Shown here: positions 23,621 to 32,740 of the stretch, piece after piece
Position numbering within the stretch: position 1 is the first letter of the stretch
Layout: each line of letters begins with the position of its first letter
Assembly (NCBI GenBank): GCA_003552075.1
Contig: PUOJ01000172.1
Span: 1-37,857, forward strand
Reading direction: 5' to 3'
DNA length: 37,857 nucleotides
Origin: Bacteroidales bacterium
GTDB lineage: Bacteria; Bacteroidota; Bacteroidia; Bacteroidales; UBA7960
Translations under genes and position numbers: made by a program
Notes under the pieces: model-generated
Seen by the model: only the letters and a program-made list of their open reading frames with translations
The model's database searches: none
Told to the model about the DNA's origin: nothing

Positions 23621-24949
23621 TTGGAAGAATCACCCGACGCGTACTCGTGTTTCATAAGCCTTTGGAGCACCGGATTGCCCGCCCTATCCACAGAGACTTT
23701 CTTTGGCCTTATCGCCATGTTGTTCCTGTTGTTTTTTTCCGCCATGGTGTCCGGGTCTGAAATTGCCTTCTTTTCGCTTACCCACAACCACATCGACCAT
23801 TTTAAGAAGCGACAGAAGCCTGCTGACAAGAAGATCCTTTCGCTGCTTGAAAAGCCGAATCGTCTGCTCGCCACCATCTTGATTGCCAACAATGTGATCA
23901 ACATCGCGATCATCGTGCTCTCCACCCTGGTTTTCCGTAGCTTTTATGAGATGCAGCTTCACCCGGTGGTGGCTTTCCTGTTGCAGGTTGCCCTGGTCAC
24001 CTTTCTCATCCTGCTTTTCGCAGAAGTCTTGCCCAAGGTGTATGCTTCCCGTTATCCCGAGAAGTTTTCCAGCACCATGTCAGGGCCACTGCTGATCCTC
24101 AGGAGCGCTTTCAACCCCCTGAGCGCGCTGCTTGTAAAAACCACCCGCCTGATTGACAAGCGGATGGAGAAAAAGCGGCCAAACCTGAGCATGGACGAAC
24201 TGTCGCATGCGCTTGAGATCACGGTGGATGAGCACACCGATGAAGAAGACAAAAAGCTGTTACGCGGAATCATCAGCTTTGGCAACACCTATGTGCGTGA
24301 GATCATGAAGTCGCGCGTAGATGTGGTGGCTGTGGAGTATCACACACCATTTCAAAAACTGATCAAAACCATTCAGAAGGCCGGTTACAGCCGTATCCCG
24401 GTATATCATAACAGTTTCGACAACGTGGCTGGCATTTTATACATCAAAGACCTGCTGCCACACCTTAACAAAGACGAAGATTTTCATTGGCAGGAGTTCC
24501 TGCGGGATGCCTTTTTCGTTCCGGAGAGCAAACGGATCAACGACCTTCTTAAGGAGTTTCAGGAGAAAAAGATTCACCTGGCCATTGTGGTGGATGAATA
24601 TGGTGGCACATCAGGCCTGGTCACCCTTGAAGACATCCTGGAGGAGATCGTTGGCGAGATCAATGATGAGTTTGACATGGTAGAAGCCACCTATTCGAGG
24701 ATAGACGCCAACACCTTCATTTTTGAAGGCAAAACCCTGCTCAAGGATTTTTGCAAGATCGTGGGTGCCGAAGATGATGTGTTCAATGAGGTGAAGGGTG
24801 AGGCCGATACACTTGCGGGGCTTATCCTGGAGATCAAACAGGAGATTCCTTACAGGGGGGCCAAAATAAAATACAAGCAATTTGAGTTTGAAATAGAAGG
24901 GGTGGATAAAAGACGTATCAAGCGGATCAAGGTGAAGGTAAGAAAATGA
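23621..24949 (+). CDS. gldE: Gliding motility-associated protein GldE (CNNM/CorC-like membrane protein)
   Basis: The layout is a DUF21 membrane domain (start GLIAMLFLLFFSAMVSGSEIAFFSLT), then a CBS-domain pair (about YVREIMKSRVDVVAV through HLAIVVDEYGGTSGLVTLED) and a CorC/HlyC C-terminal domain. GldE works with GldD in gliding or type IX secretion-related functions in Bacteroidota. I place the start at TTG 23621, giving about 442 residues, because a good -7 element lies at 23595-23602. The in-frame ATG at 23555 (MDPGLVFL) gives 464 residues and cannot be excluded. The TGA stop is inside a heptamer repeat. gldD follows in the same direction. Confidence 0.9.
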   Translation: MEESPDAYSCFISLWSTGLPALSTETFFGLIAMLFLLFFSAMVSGSEIAFFSLTHNHIDHFKKRQKPADKKILSLLEKPNRLLATILIANNVINIAIIVLSTLVFRSFYEMQLHPVVAFLLQVALVTFLILLFAEVLPKVYASRYPEKFSSTMSGPLLILRSAFNPLSALLVKTTRLIDKRMEKKRPNLSMDELSHALEITVDEHTDEEDKKLLRGIISFGNTYVREIMKSRVDVVAVEYHTPFQKLIKTIQKAGYSRIPVYHNSFDNVAGILYIKDLLPHLNKDEDFHWQEFLRDAFFVPESKRINDLLKEFQEKKIHLAIVVDEYGGTSGLVTLEDILEEIVGEINDEFDMVEATYSRIDANTFIFEGKTLLKDFCKIVGAEDDVFNEVKGEADTLAGLILEIKQEIPYRGAKIKYKQFEFEIEGVDKRRIKRIKVKVRK

Positions 24950-24973
24950 AAAATGAAAAATGAAAAATGAAAA
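24946..24973 (+). repeat. Heptamer array, family D (ATGAAAA), over the gldE stop codon
   Basis: Four exact ATGAAAA units. The TGA of the first unit is the gldE stop (24947-24949). Each unit also supplies an ATG, so a slip of the array would change the reading frame right at the stop. The remaining gldE-gldD gap (24974-25150) shows no other element. Confidence 0.9.
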
Positions 24974-25150
24974 ATCACCCAGCTCCAGAACGATGTCTCG
25001 TCCTGAAATAGGTTTACACTTTTTGTAAATAAAGATCAGGATTATGAGACCAGCCCCTTGCTTTGTTGAAAGGAGTTGTTGGGATATCACCTCGACTGCG
25101 ATTCGAAACACAAATACTTAAAACAGAAGAAAGACAAAGGAAATAGCCTG

Positions 25151-25750
25151 ATGAGGTCAGTTATTTTTCGGTTTTTTTTACTAAGTTTTTTCCCAGCGGT
25201 GATTGGCCTGCTCATTGCTTGTGGCGGCGACCCGGGGTCGCCCAAGCCCAGGGCATACCCAAGGATCGCCCTGCCGGAGAAATCCTACCAGGCCTTCGAC
25301 TCCGTTTTCCCCTACCGGTTGGAATATCCGGCTTATGCAGCATTTGTGCCTGATGAGCGCGAAAGTGCCGAGCCTTACTGGGCCGACATCGTTTTTCCGG
25401 AATTCAGCGGAAGGATCCACCTGAGCTATAAAGCCATCAACCATCCTGGAGAGCTTGCCGAATACCTTGAAGATTCAAGGAATTTTGTGCACCGGCACAT
25501 TCCCAAAGCCACAGCCATTGATGAAGAGATTTTTCTGCGGCCCGAATATGACGTGTATGGAACGCTTTACCGTATACGGGGAAAAGAAGCCGCCTCACCA
25601 TTGCAGTTTTTTGCCACAGACAGCGTGGATCATTTCCTTCGCGGAGCACTCTACTTCGAGGTTCGTCCAAACAATGATTCGCTGGCACCTGTCATCCAGT
25701 TTGTTGAAGAAGACATCCGGCACCTGTTCCATAGCCTGAGGTGGGAATAG
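25151..25750 (+). CDS. gldD: Gliding motility lipoprotein GldD
   Basis: A lipoprotein of 199 residues. The signal peptide MRSVIFRFFLLSFFPAVIGL is followed by lipobox LIAC with Cys24. Just after it is the family hallmark PKPRAYPRIALPEK (usually PKPRGY.RI..P). The adjacency to gldE is conserved in Bacteroidota and confirms the call. In Flavobacterium johnsoniae GldD is needed for gliding. The frame is open upstream to 25076, but the signal peptide fixes the start at 25151. No terminator hairpin was seen in 25751-25985, where I find nothing else. Confidence 0.92.
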   Translation: MRSVIFRFFLLSFFPAVIGLLIACGGDPGSPKPRAYPRIALPEKSYQAFDSVFPYRLEYPAYAAFVPDERESAEPYWADIVFPEFSGRIHLSYKAINHPGELAEYLEDSRNFVHRHIPKATAIDEEIFLRPEYDVYGTLYRIRGKEAASPLQFFATDSVDHFLRGALYFEVRPNNDSLAPVIQFVEEDIRHLFHSLRWE

Positions 25751-25985
25751 GGAATCTCCTCTATCCGTATGCCCTGTCCGGGCCGCAAGGTGCACAACAG
25801 GCATGTTGACCCCCTTTCCCACGGAATCGGCATCAATCACTTACAACAATTTCTTTGCACTCAGGAATAATACAGGTTAAACCCCATGCAGATGAAATCC
25901 CGTACTGCCAGAAAGGCGCATAAACACCCCGCGCTTACCCTGCAGGTGGCTCAATGCCCCGTTTAGCTGCGATATCCCGGGGGCT

Positions 25986-27407
25986 TCAGTCATTCTGATC
26001 GGAAAGCATGTTTTTCGCCGTGCTGATTTCCACAAATGAGGGTCCGGCTTTTTTCCCGAAATTACCAGCTAGAACGACGATCAGGTCATCCTGTGTAATC
26101 TCATCCCGATCGATTAGCCTGGAGAGCGTGGCTTTGATAAAAGATTTTTTGGACTGTTCCACATCCAGGAAGTCGGCCATCACGCCATAATTCAGGGCCA
26201 GTTCACGCATGACGCGAGTGTCATAGCATTGGGCATAAATCGGGGTCCTGCCCCTGAACGCTGACAGATATCGCGCGGTTTTGCCTGTATCGGTATCGGT
26301 TATGATGGCTTTTGTGTTGAGTTTCTGGATGGACCGCACTGCGGCTTTCGAGAGAAAAACGGATATCTGGTTGTCGTGTGGCATCACCTTGGAGTCAAGG
26401 GCGAATTCCATGCTGTTTTCTGCCTCCTTTACCGTGCGGGTCATCATCTGAACTGATTCAACCGGATATTTTCCAAAGGTGGTTTCTCCACTGAGCATCA
26501 CAGCGTCGGTGCCGGAAAACACGGCTGTTGCGATGTCACTTACTTCCGCGCGTGTAGGCCTGGGGTTTTTGATCATGCTGTGCAGCATCTGGGTGGCCAC
26601 AATCACCGATTTCTTTCGTCGCACGCACTTTTTGATGATGGCGTTCTGGATACCTGGAATTTTTTCGGCCGGCACCTCAATGGCCAGGTCACCCCTGGCG
26701 ATCATGATGCCATGCGCGTAATCCAGGATCTCGTCAATATGATCCACACCCTGTTGGTTTTCAATTTTGGCAATGATCTTGATCTTGCTGTCATGGGCAT
26801 CCAAAATCTCCTGGATGGCCAGCACGTCCTCCTTGTTTCGCACAAATGAGTGCGCGATAAATTCCAGGTCGTGGGCAATGGCAAAGTCAATATACTCCAG
26901 GTCTTTTTCATTGAGTGAAGGCAGGTCAATGGGAATTCCGGGAAAGTTCACGCTTTTGCGCGATTTGATCAGCCCTTTATTCTCCACGCGGCAGACCAGG
27001 TAGTTGTCGTGCTTTTCTGTAACAGTCAGGGCCACGTCTCCGTCATCAACCAGGATCTTTTTTCCTGTCTCAAGCTGACGGACGATATCCGGGTAATTTA
27101 CATAGAGGCAAGTGTTGTCTGAGCCTTTGGTGAGGTCGCCGGCCAGCCGGATAAATTGTCCCTCTTCCACTTCCACATCATGGTCAGATGCATTGGTACG
27201 TATTTCCGGACCTTTGGTGTCCACTATGATGGGGATTTTGCTGTTTACTGCCCGCACGTGATCCACAATGGTTTTGCTGTCCACGGGAGTCTGATGCGCC
27301 GTATTGATACGCACCACATCCATTCCATTTGCATACATCTCACTGATGAATTCCGGGTCACATTTGCGGTCCGATATCGTAGCCACTATTTTTGTAAGCT
27401 TTTCCAT
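25986..27407 (-). CDS. pyk: Pyruvate kinase
   Basis: Final ATP-forming step of glycolysis: phosphoenolpyruvate plus ADP to pyruvate plus ATP. The 473 residues match bacterial enzymes. Visible sites are R33 and N35 (VVRINTAH), the strand KGPEIRT (64-70) leading into the B domain (about 70-165), the catalytic K213 and metal-binding E215 (AKIENQQG), D239 (ARGDLA), and VATQMLHSMIKNPRPTRAE. The C-terminal effector domain is complete. The ATG at 27407 gives the standard start MEKLTKIVAT. It lies downstream of the permease gene at 27459 on the same strand with a 51-base gap, so read-through is possible. Confidence 0.96.
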   Translation of the reverse strand: MEKLTKIVATISDRKCDPEFISEMYANGMDVVRINTAHQTPVDSKTIVDHVRAVNSKIPIIVDTKGPEIRTNASDHDVEVEEGQFIRLAGDLTKGSDNTCLYVNYPDIVRQLETGKKILVDDGDVALTVTEKHDNYLVCRVENKGLIKSRKSVNFPGIPIDLPSLNEKDLEYIDFAIAHDLEFIAHSFVRNKEDVLAIQEILDAHDSKIKIIAKIENQQGVDHIDEILDYAHGIMIARGDLAIEVPAEKIPGIQNAIIKKCVRRKKSVIVATQMLHSMIKNPRPTRAEVSDIATAVFSGTDAVMLSGETTFGKYPVESVQMMTRTVKEAENSMEFALDSKVMPHDNQISVFLSKAAVRSIQKLNTKAIITDTDTGKTARYLSAFRGRTPIYAQCYDTRVMRELALNYGVMADFLDVEQSKKSFIKATLSRLIDRDEITQDDLIVVLAGNFGKKAGPSFVEISTAKNMLSDQND

Positions 27408-27458
27408 AACAATTAATTTTAATAAGATAAACCAGGGTTTGCAGAGTTCTATCGACCC

Positions 27459-28703
27459 TTATTCATAGCGCAGGGATTCGATCGGGTCGAGTTGTGAAGC
27501 TTTCGCGGCAGGATAATAACCAGCCACGACGCCAACGCCAAAGCACAGCACTACCCCACCCATCACCCACATCCATGGGATGATGAAGGGGCTTCCCACG
27601 ATCACGGATATGCCATTTCCGGCGATCACCCCAAGGAAGATGCCAACAGCACCACCGATCTGGCATATCAGGATCGCTTCAGACAGAAACTGCTGACGGA
27701 TGACAGCCTTTGTGGCGCCGAGGGCTTTCCTGATGCCGATTTCGCGTGTCCTTTCGGTCACCGACACCAGCATGATGTTCATCAGCCCTATGGCTGCCCC
27801 TGCCAGGGTGATCATGCCGATGATGGTGGCTGCAAGGGTGACGAACTGGATGTTTTCAATGAGGGCCTGGGCTATATTATCGCTTTTGGCGATGTCAAAG
27901 CTGTCCGGATCGCCGAAGCGGTCTCCGCGAATGATGCGAAACAGGCCGGTGGCTTCACCAATGGCGTCTTCCAGGGTCTCCATCTCGTATGTGCTTACAT
28001 TGATGGTATAGTTCATGTTGGGCCGCGAAAAGTTCTGGCGCAAGGTCATGAAAGGGATCACACAGTTGAGGTCGTCGGAGAAACCAAATCCGGCGCCTTG
28101 TCTTTCCAGGACGCCGATGACCATATATCTCTGGTTTGCGATGGTAACAATGGCCCCGAGGGGGTCTGACTCTCCAGGGAAAAGCGTGTTTGCCACTTCG
28201 TATCCCAGGAGCACGACGTGGGCGCCATATTGCAATTCGGCAGAGGAAAAGTTTCTGCCTGATGCCAGTTGTGCACCGGATGTGACCAGGAAATTTTCAT
28301 CGCTACCCATCACCCGGATGTTGGGATTGGTTTCCTGTGAACGGTACCTTGCCGTGGCGCCGCCTGTGCCGTGCACCGACATGGAAACATAGGCAGGGAA
28401 GTCAAACTGCTCCTTGAAGGCAAGGGCCTCGTCATAGGAAATGCGTTCAAAGACTTGCGTGGAGCCACTACCCGGTTGCACGCGCATTTCGCGGTTTCTT
28501 ACCGAAAAGCTGTTAGCCCCCAACCTGGCGAAGTTTTCCGTGATCGACAGCCTGATGGAGTCGATGGCCGTGAGGATCCCAACAAGGGCCATGATGCCGA
28601 AAGCAATGATGAGCACGGTAATGACAGCCCGCAACAGGTGGCTGCGGATCGACCCCAGGGCCAGCTTCAGGTTCTCAAAAAATACGGTGGTCAACAGACG
28701 CAT
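27459..28703 (-). CDS. ABC transporter permease (MacB/FtsX type)
   Basis: The 414 residues have one N-terminal membrane helix (about 25-45), a large periplasmic MacB-PCD domain, and three C-terminal helices. The cytoplasmic coupling segment SVTERTREIGIRKALGATK is diagnostic of the family. These permeases transmit ATPase motion to the periplasm (efflux, lipoprotein release or signalling) rather than forming a channel. No ATPase gene is next to it. It starts 14 bases after the stop of upp on the same strand, which suggests one transcript although the functions are unrelated. Confidence 0.92.
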   Translation of the reverse strand: MRLLTTVFFENLKLALGSIRSHLLRAVITVLIIAFGIMALVGILTAIDSIRLSITENFARLGANSFSVRNREMRVQPGSGSTQVFERISYDEALAFKEQFDFPAYVSMSVHGTGGATARYRSQETNPNIRVMGSDENFLVTSGAQLASGRNFSSAELQYGAHVVLLGYEVANTLFPGESDPLGAIVTIANQRYMVIGVLERQGAGFGFSDDLNCVIPFMTLRQNFSRPNMNYTINVSTYEMETLEDAIGEATGLFRIIRGDRFGDPDSFDIAKSDNIAQALIENIQFVTLAATIIGMITLAGAAIGLMNIMLVSVTERTREIGIRKALGATKAVIRQQFLSEAILICQIGGAVGIFLGVIAGNGISVIVGSPFIIPWMWVMGGVVLCFGVGVVAGYYPAAKASQLDPIESLRYE

Positions 28704-28717
28704 GTCATTCAGAAATT

Positions 28718-29380
28718 TTATAGTTTGCTGCCAAACGCCAGGTCGCCGGCATCTCCCAGTCCGGGCACAATGTAGGCCTTTGCAGTAAGTTCATCATCTA
28801 CTGCACCGAGCCAAAGGGTGTAATCGTCGGTGGGCATGTTCTTTTTCACATATTCCACACCCTGGTTGCTGGCCAGGATGGATGCCAGGTGCGTATGCGC
28901 AGGCTGGCCCTTACGAAGCAACTCCTTAAAGCTCAAAATCATGGAAGCACCGGTGGCCAGCATGGGATCCGTCAGGATCAAGATTTTGTCCTGGAGTCCC
29001 GGGCTGGACACGTATTCTACCTGGATGTCAAACCTTCCATCTTTACGGTGTTTGCGATATGCCGAAATGAAGGCATTGCCAGCTTTATCATAGCAATTGA
29101 GCAGGCCCTGGTGAAAAGGCAGGCCCGCCCTCAGTATGGTGGCTATCACAGGCTGCTCGGCCATCACTTCACAATTGGCCACACCCAGTGTCGTGACCAC
29201 CTCCTGCTCCTTCCAGGCCAGCTCCTTACTGATTTCATAGGCAAATATCTCACCAAGCCGCTCCATGTTGCGCCTGAAACGCAGACTGTCCAGCTGAACT
29301 TCGGCATCCCGAAGCTCTGCAATGTATTGGTTCATTAAGGACGACGTATTTCCCAGCATTCGAATCATTGGCTCTTCCAT
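28718..29380 (-). CDS. upp: Uracil phosphoribosyltransferase
   Basis: Salvages uracil: uracil plus PRPP to UMP plus diphosphate. From the ATG at 29380 (MEEPMIRMLGNTSS) the protein has 220 residues. The PRPP loop ILTDPMLATGAS and the C-terminal uracil-binding stretch YIVPGLGDAGDLAFG are intact. The frame opens further upstream (29416), but the added Cys-rich residues are not family-like, and ATG 29368 is another option. It is the first gene before the MacB-like permease. The 151 bases upstream hold no recognised promoter. Confidence 0.93.
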   Translation of the reverse strand: MEEPMIRMLGNTSSLMNQYIAELRDAEVQLDSLRFRRNMERLGEIFAYEISKELAWKEQEVVTTLGVANCEVMAEQPVIATILRAGLPFHQGLLNCYDKAGNAFISAYRKHRKDGRFDIQVEYVSSPGLQDKILILTDPMLATGASMILSFKELLRKGQPAHTHLASILASNQGVEYVKKNMPTDDYTLWLGAVDDELTAKAYIVPGLGDAGDLAFGSKL

Positions 29381-29531
29381 TTTGTATGTTTCGGTAGCGC
29401 AGCACGCGGGCTGCATTTACTGTGTAATGCTTGCTCAACCTTTTTCGCAGCCCGGGAACTGCAGCTGCTGGTTCTTTCTTGCTTCCAGCGCACAGTGTAC
29501 AACGATCAGGCAGCTGTAGATCAGGATCGCG

Positions 29532-30491
29532 TCATGGCATGGTACGTTTAGTTGCTTTTCGCAGATAAAGATACATGTTTATCATCGGTTTAAGCAATAC
29601 AGGCAAACGGTTTTTCCGGATGCGTAAAAATACACATTCTTCTGATCCGAACCCCCTGTAAAATCTTGCAAGGTTAGGATCTGAAGATCCCTCAAAGTCA
29701 AGTACCATTTCCTTGCCCGCATGTTCGCGGATGAAGTCATCCACCAGCATCGCCATGGCCCCGTTCTGACGCGCCTCAGGTGTAGCCCCTGAAAACAGCC
29801 AGACCGCCTTTTTATGGCTCTTATAAAAAACTATGCCCGCACAAAAATTATTGTCGGCAGTATAGGCACACTTCAGCGAGACCATCCGCTTATGCATCCC
29901 CGCGTATATCAGGTGCTTCAGCACCCGGTAGTCCTCATCCCTGAATGGCACCCCCCGTGCCCCTCGGTTTTGCCTGAATGCATGAATAATATCTTCTGGC
30001 CGGCCATGCGGAGTCAGAAAAAGGCCGTTTTTCTCAGCTTTCTTCAGGTTGCGCATGGTATTGCCGGAATAGTTTGCACGCAGCTGCTCATAGGGGGCGA
30101 TCAGGTCCAGCTCATAGGTCACCTGGCGGCCGGCCACAAGCGGATGGTCGGCCGGCAAGACATTGTAGGTGTTGAGGTTGTAATCCAGGTAACGAATGGA
30201 CTTGGGGATGGCATCCAGAAAGCGCCTGGTGACCTCAGCGCTCAGGCCATGCCTGCTGAACACACCAAGCTGTTGCACAAAAAAAGGCTGAAACAGGTAC
30301 CGTATCCCTCCTTTTGCTTTGACAGGCAAGGGCATCACGGCACGGTAATCATCTTCCACCAGTGCATCCCAGGTGCGCGCACACATGTCGAGATACCAGG
30401 AATAACCGTAAAATATTCCATTGATGGCATCATCCATACAGGAATCCCACTTCTCAAAGTCGATTTCGTTATGTTTGAGATATCTGATCAT
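29532..30491 (-). CDS. FemAB/GNAT-like acyltransferase family protein
   Basis: 319 residues. The N-terminal part (FEKWDSCMDDAINGIFYGYSWYLDM) and the central block MRNLKKAEKNGL, then a C-terminal AGIVFYKSHKKAVWLFSGATPEAR and VLDFEGSSDPNLARFYRGFG, resemble GNAT/FemAB-like N-acyltransferases, which transfer amino-acyl or acetyl groups to cell-wall or polysaccharide precursors. No signal peptide is seen, so it is cytoplasmic. It starts 25 bases after the polysaccharide-deacetylase-like gene on the same strand, so the two probably act together on a surface glycan. The substrate is unknown. Confidence 0.75.
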   Translation of the reverse strand: MIRYLKHNEIDFEKWDSCMDDAINGIFYGYSWYLDMCARTWDALVEDDYRAVMPLPVKAKGGIRYLFQPFFVQQLGVFSRHGLSAEVTRRFLDAIPKSIRYLDYNLNTYNVLPADHPLVAGRQVTYELDLIAPYEQLRANYSGNTMRNLKKAEKNGLFLTPHGRPEDIIHAFRQNRGARGVPFRDEDYRVLKHLIYAGMHKRMVSLKCAYTADNNFCAGIVFYKSHKKAVWLFSGATPEARQNGAMAMLVDDFIREHAGKEMVLDFEGSSDPNLARFYRGFGSEECVFLRIRKNRLPVLLKPMINMYLYLRKATKRTMP

Positions 30492-30516
30492 TAAAAAAAC
30501 GCAGGTTTAGTGATCT

Positions 30517-31860
30517 TTATGCTTTTGACCCTGCGCGGGCCTGGTGATGCTTCTTGGCAGCCCGGGCATGGGTTTTCAGGTACACCTGGCGCCATCCCTG
30601 CCACGTATCCTGGTCGGCAAGCGCATCATTATGCCAAAGGGTCGTCATGCTTCCATTGACCTGTATGATTTCATCCATCAGTTTTTTTACGAGCTTCCAT
30701 GCTTCGTCGGGCGTAAGCCCCAGGTAGTCGTGCAAGGTTCCATCCATTAAAACCAGTGGGACAATGGTAAGCGGGGTTTCTTGCTCTTCTGAAAGGTCAT
30801 AGAAGGGATATGGTCGGGAGATTCCGGCTCTGAAGCCTGGCTGGGAGGCGTATCCCATGGTAAAATCGTAGCCAATATTGTGCTTCAGGAGTTCCCGGTA
30901 GGTCTTCGGAAGCTGCAGGCGCAGATAATGCTGCCGGCTGTATTGGATGTCGTCATTGGTGATTCCTGAAAGCCTGCGAAGCTCATTTTCCAGCTCACCG
31001 GGCTCATCATGAGAAGCATAGCTTGGATGAATCCCTATATGGGCATAATCTCCCAGTTTTTTGATAAGCAGAAAAAACTGCCGGGAGAAAAACGCCACAT
31101 TGCGGTCATAGGGGCCATAATCTCCGCAGAGGAAAAAATAATATGCCTTGATGCCTGTTTTCTTATAAAGCTCCAGTTGGAGATCATAGGTGTCATAAGG
31201 GTCTTTTTCCCGATCAAGGATGACACGAACGCGTTGGAACAGGGAATAAAAGTCGAGTTTTGAGAGGCTGCGCAGGCTGCCCAACACGTTACGGAACATG
31301 GTGCGTCCTTTAAAGGCAAAAGCCACGTCCACATCGTAAGTGGGGATAAAGGTGAACTTCTGCCGGGGTATCTCCAGCGCTGGATATTTTTCCACAAGGA
31401 CGTCCCGAAGCATCAGGGCGTAATGGTCTACCACGGGTTTATGCAAAAAACCATGTTTCCAAGCAAAGGACTGGTTGGCTTCAAACCGGCCGTGCCTGTC
31501 CTTTTCATGCGGAAGATATTCTTCATATCTGCTCAACAGGTAGAAAGATGCGGCAAAAGGGTCAAAGCCAAGTGCACCATTGTCTTCTATATCGGGGAAC
31601 AGCAACGGAATCCTTTTTTGCTTGTTGATCTCCGGCTCAAACGGACTGACGCCGCGCTGTTGCAGGAAGCCGCTTGCCGGGATAAATATCCCGCCACGGT
31701 GCAGGGGACGACTGCTGTAATTGATCTTCGGGCCATTATAGACGGTAAAACTGTCTTCGTCCCGGGTAAGCTTGTGGTCAAGGCCCAGCATCCGGTTCAA
31801 CAGCAAAGCAGTAATGTATTCCGTCCGGCTTGAGATATGCGGGCTGTATACGAGGACCAT
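30517..31860 (-). CDS. Polysaccharide deacetylase-family protein
   Basis: The 447 residues include a NodB-like fold with a metal-site motif TYDVD (D176, D178) and GIHPSY (H278, S280, Y281), and a late TLWHND motif. These match the catalytic blocks of carbohydrate esterase family 4, which removes acetyl groups from glycans. The N-terminal 165 residues, including FDPFAASFYLLSRYEEY, form the extra domain usual for the Bacteroidota subgroup. No signal peptide is visible. It probably forms an operon with the FemAB/GNAT-like gene 25 bases downstream. The 81-base gap to radC carries a TACCTTTA box that loosely resembles a -7 element. Confidence 0.85.
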   Translation of the reverse strand: MVLVYSPHISSRTEYITALLLNRMLGLDHKLTRDEDSFTVYNGPKINYSSRPLHRGGIFIPASGFLQQRGVSPFEPEINKQKRIPLLFPDIEDNGALGFDPFAASFYLLSRYEEYLPHEKDRHGRFEANQSFAWKHGFLHKPVVDHYALMLRDVLVEKYPALEIPRQKFTFIPTYDVDVAFAFKGRTMFRNVLGSLRSLSKLDFYSLFQRVRVILDREKDPYDTYDLQLELYKKTGIKAYYFFLCGDYGPYDRNVAFFSRQFFLLIKKLGDYAHIGIHPSYASHDEPGELENELRRLSGITNDDIQYSRQHYLRLQLPKTYRELLKHNIGYDFTMGYASQPGFRAGISRPYPFYDLSEEQETPLTIVPLVLMDGTLHDYLGLTPDEAWKLVKKLMDEIIQVNGSMTTLWHNDALADQDTWQGWRQVYLKTHARAAKKHHQARAGSKA

Positions 31861-31941
31861 CTGCGCTTTAAGAATTTAAAATGCAGTGTAAAGGTAAGCT
31901 TAAATTTTGGTTTGAAAAAAAACTGGCATATAAGATGTATA

Positions 31942-32661
31942 TCACAGCAGGCCTTCATCGGCAAAGCTGAAATACTTATGATTGACCACAATGATATGGT
32001 CAATGACTGGCACATCCAGGAAGGCTCCGGCCTCTTTGCATTTCCTGGTAAGGCGCTGATCAGCCATGCTTGGGTTTACTTGTCCGCTTGGGTGGTTATG
32101 ACACAACACCACGCCGGAGGCATGGTGATCGAGTGCCATTTTAAATATCTTTTTTGGATCTGCTACGGTTCCGGCCACGCTGCCTTCACTTACAGGCAGC
32201 AAGCGTTGTACCCTGCTGCCTCTGTTCATCAATATAATCCAGAATGCTTCATAGGTGAGGTCGCCTATGATGGGGGCCATGATCTCGAAGGCGTCCCGGC
32301 TACTGGCAATTACCTGTTTGCTAAGCCCCTCCGAAAGTCTGTGTCTGCGGCCCAGTTCAAGTGCAGCAGTGATATTGCTGGCTTTGGCTTCGCCAATACC
32401 CCGGAAACGCATCATTTCGGCAATGTTCAGCTTGCCCAGTTCAGTAAGGTTGTTGGAGACGGAGGTCAGGATGTCACGCGCAAGTTCCACGGCAGATTGT
32501 GTGGCATTGCCGGAACCAATGATGATGGCCAGCAACTCGACATCCGACAGGGCCTTTTTGCTTTTCATCAACAGCTTTTCCCGCGGCCTGTCATCTTCTG
32601 CCCAGCTTTTGATGCCACGCAACCTGGTCACAGCATATTTAGATTCAGCTTTTGGATTCAT
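31942..32661 (-). CDS. radC: RadC-family JAB-domain protein
   Basis: The 239 residues have an N-terminal UPF0758 helical region with a helix-hairpin-helix (RFRGIGEAKASNI, about 85-97). The C-terminal JAB/MPN domain has the metal motif HNHPSG (H188, H190) and D201. Despite the name, a role in repair is not established. JAB domains are usually metallopeptidases, here of unknown target. The start at 32661 sits three bases inside an 11-base inverted repeat that overlaps its own -7 element. Confidence 0.93.
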   Translation of the reverse strand: MNPKAESKYAVTRLRGIKSWAEDDRPREKLLMKSKKALSDVELLAIIIGSGNATQSAVELARDILTSVSNNLTELGKLNIAEMMRFRGIGEAKASNITAALELGRRHRLSEGLSKQVIASSRDAFEIMAPIIGDLTYEAFWIILMNRGSRVQRLLPVSEGSVAGTVADPKKIFKMALDHHASGVVLCHNHPSGQVNPSMADQRLTRKCKEAGAFLDVPVIDHIIVVNHKYFSFADEGLL

Positions 32662-32663
32662 AT

Positions 32664-32700
32664 GATATTTTTGTGTTTTGAGCTAAATTACAAAAATATC
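32664..32700 (-). promoter_or_regulatory. Inverted repeat (possible operator) overlapping the radC promoter
   Basis: GATATTTTTGT (32664-32674) and its perfect complement ACAAAAATATC (32690-32700) are separated by 15 bases. Read on the minus strand, the distal arm contains TATTTTTG (32698-32691), a TAnnTTTG -7 element for radC. The proximal arm ends two bases before the radC ATG. The symmetry also creates a -7-like box in the plus direction. Confidence 0.5.
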
Positions 32701-32707
32701 AAACATA

Positions 32708-32739
32708 AAAAAAGACCTTTCTGCCGAAAGGTCTTTTTT
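32708..32739 (-). terminator. Rho-independent terminator after the tRNA-rpsT-tRNA operon
   Basis: AAAGACCTTT (32711-32720) pairs perfectly with AAAGGTCTTT (32727-32736) across CTGCCG, with A- and T-tracts on both sides extending the stem. It lies one base past the second tRNA-Glu and would work in both directions. Confidence 0.9.
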
Positions 32740-32740
32740 G

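Noticed and set aside
25751-25985. Possible RNA or regulatory element between gldD and pyk
   Set aside because: I found no hairpin with a T-tail, promoter match or conserved RNA pattern.
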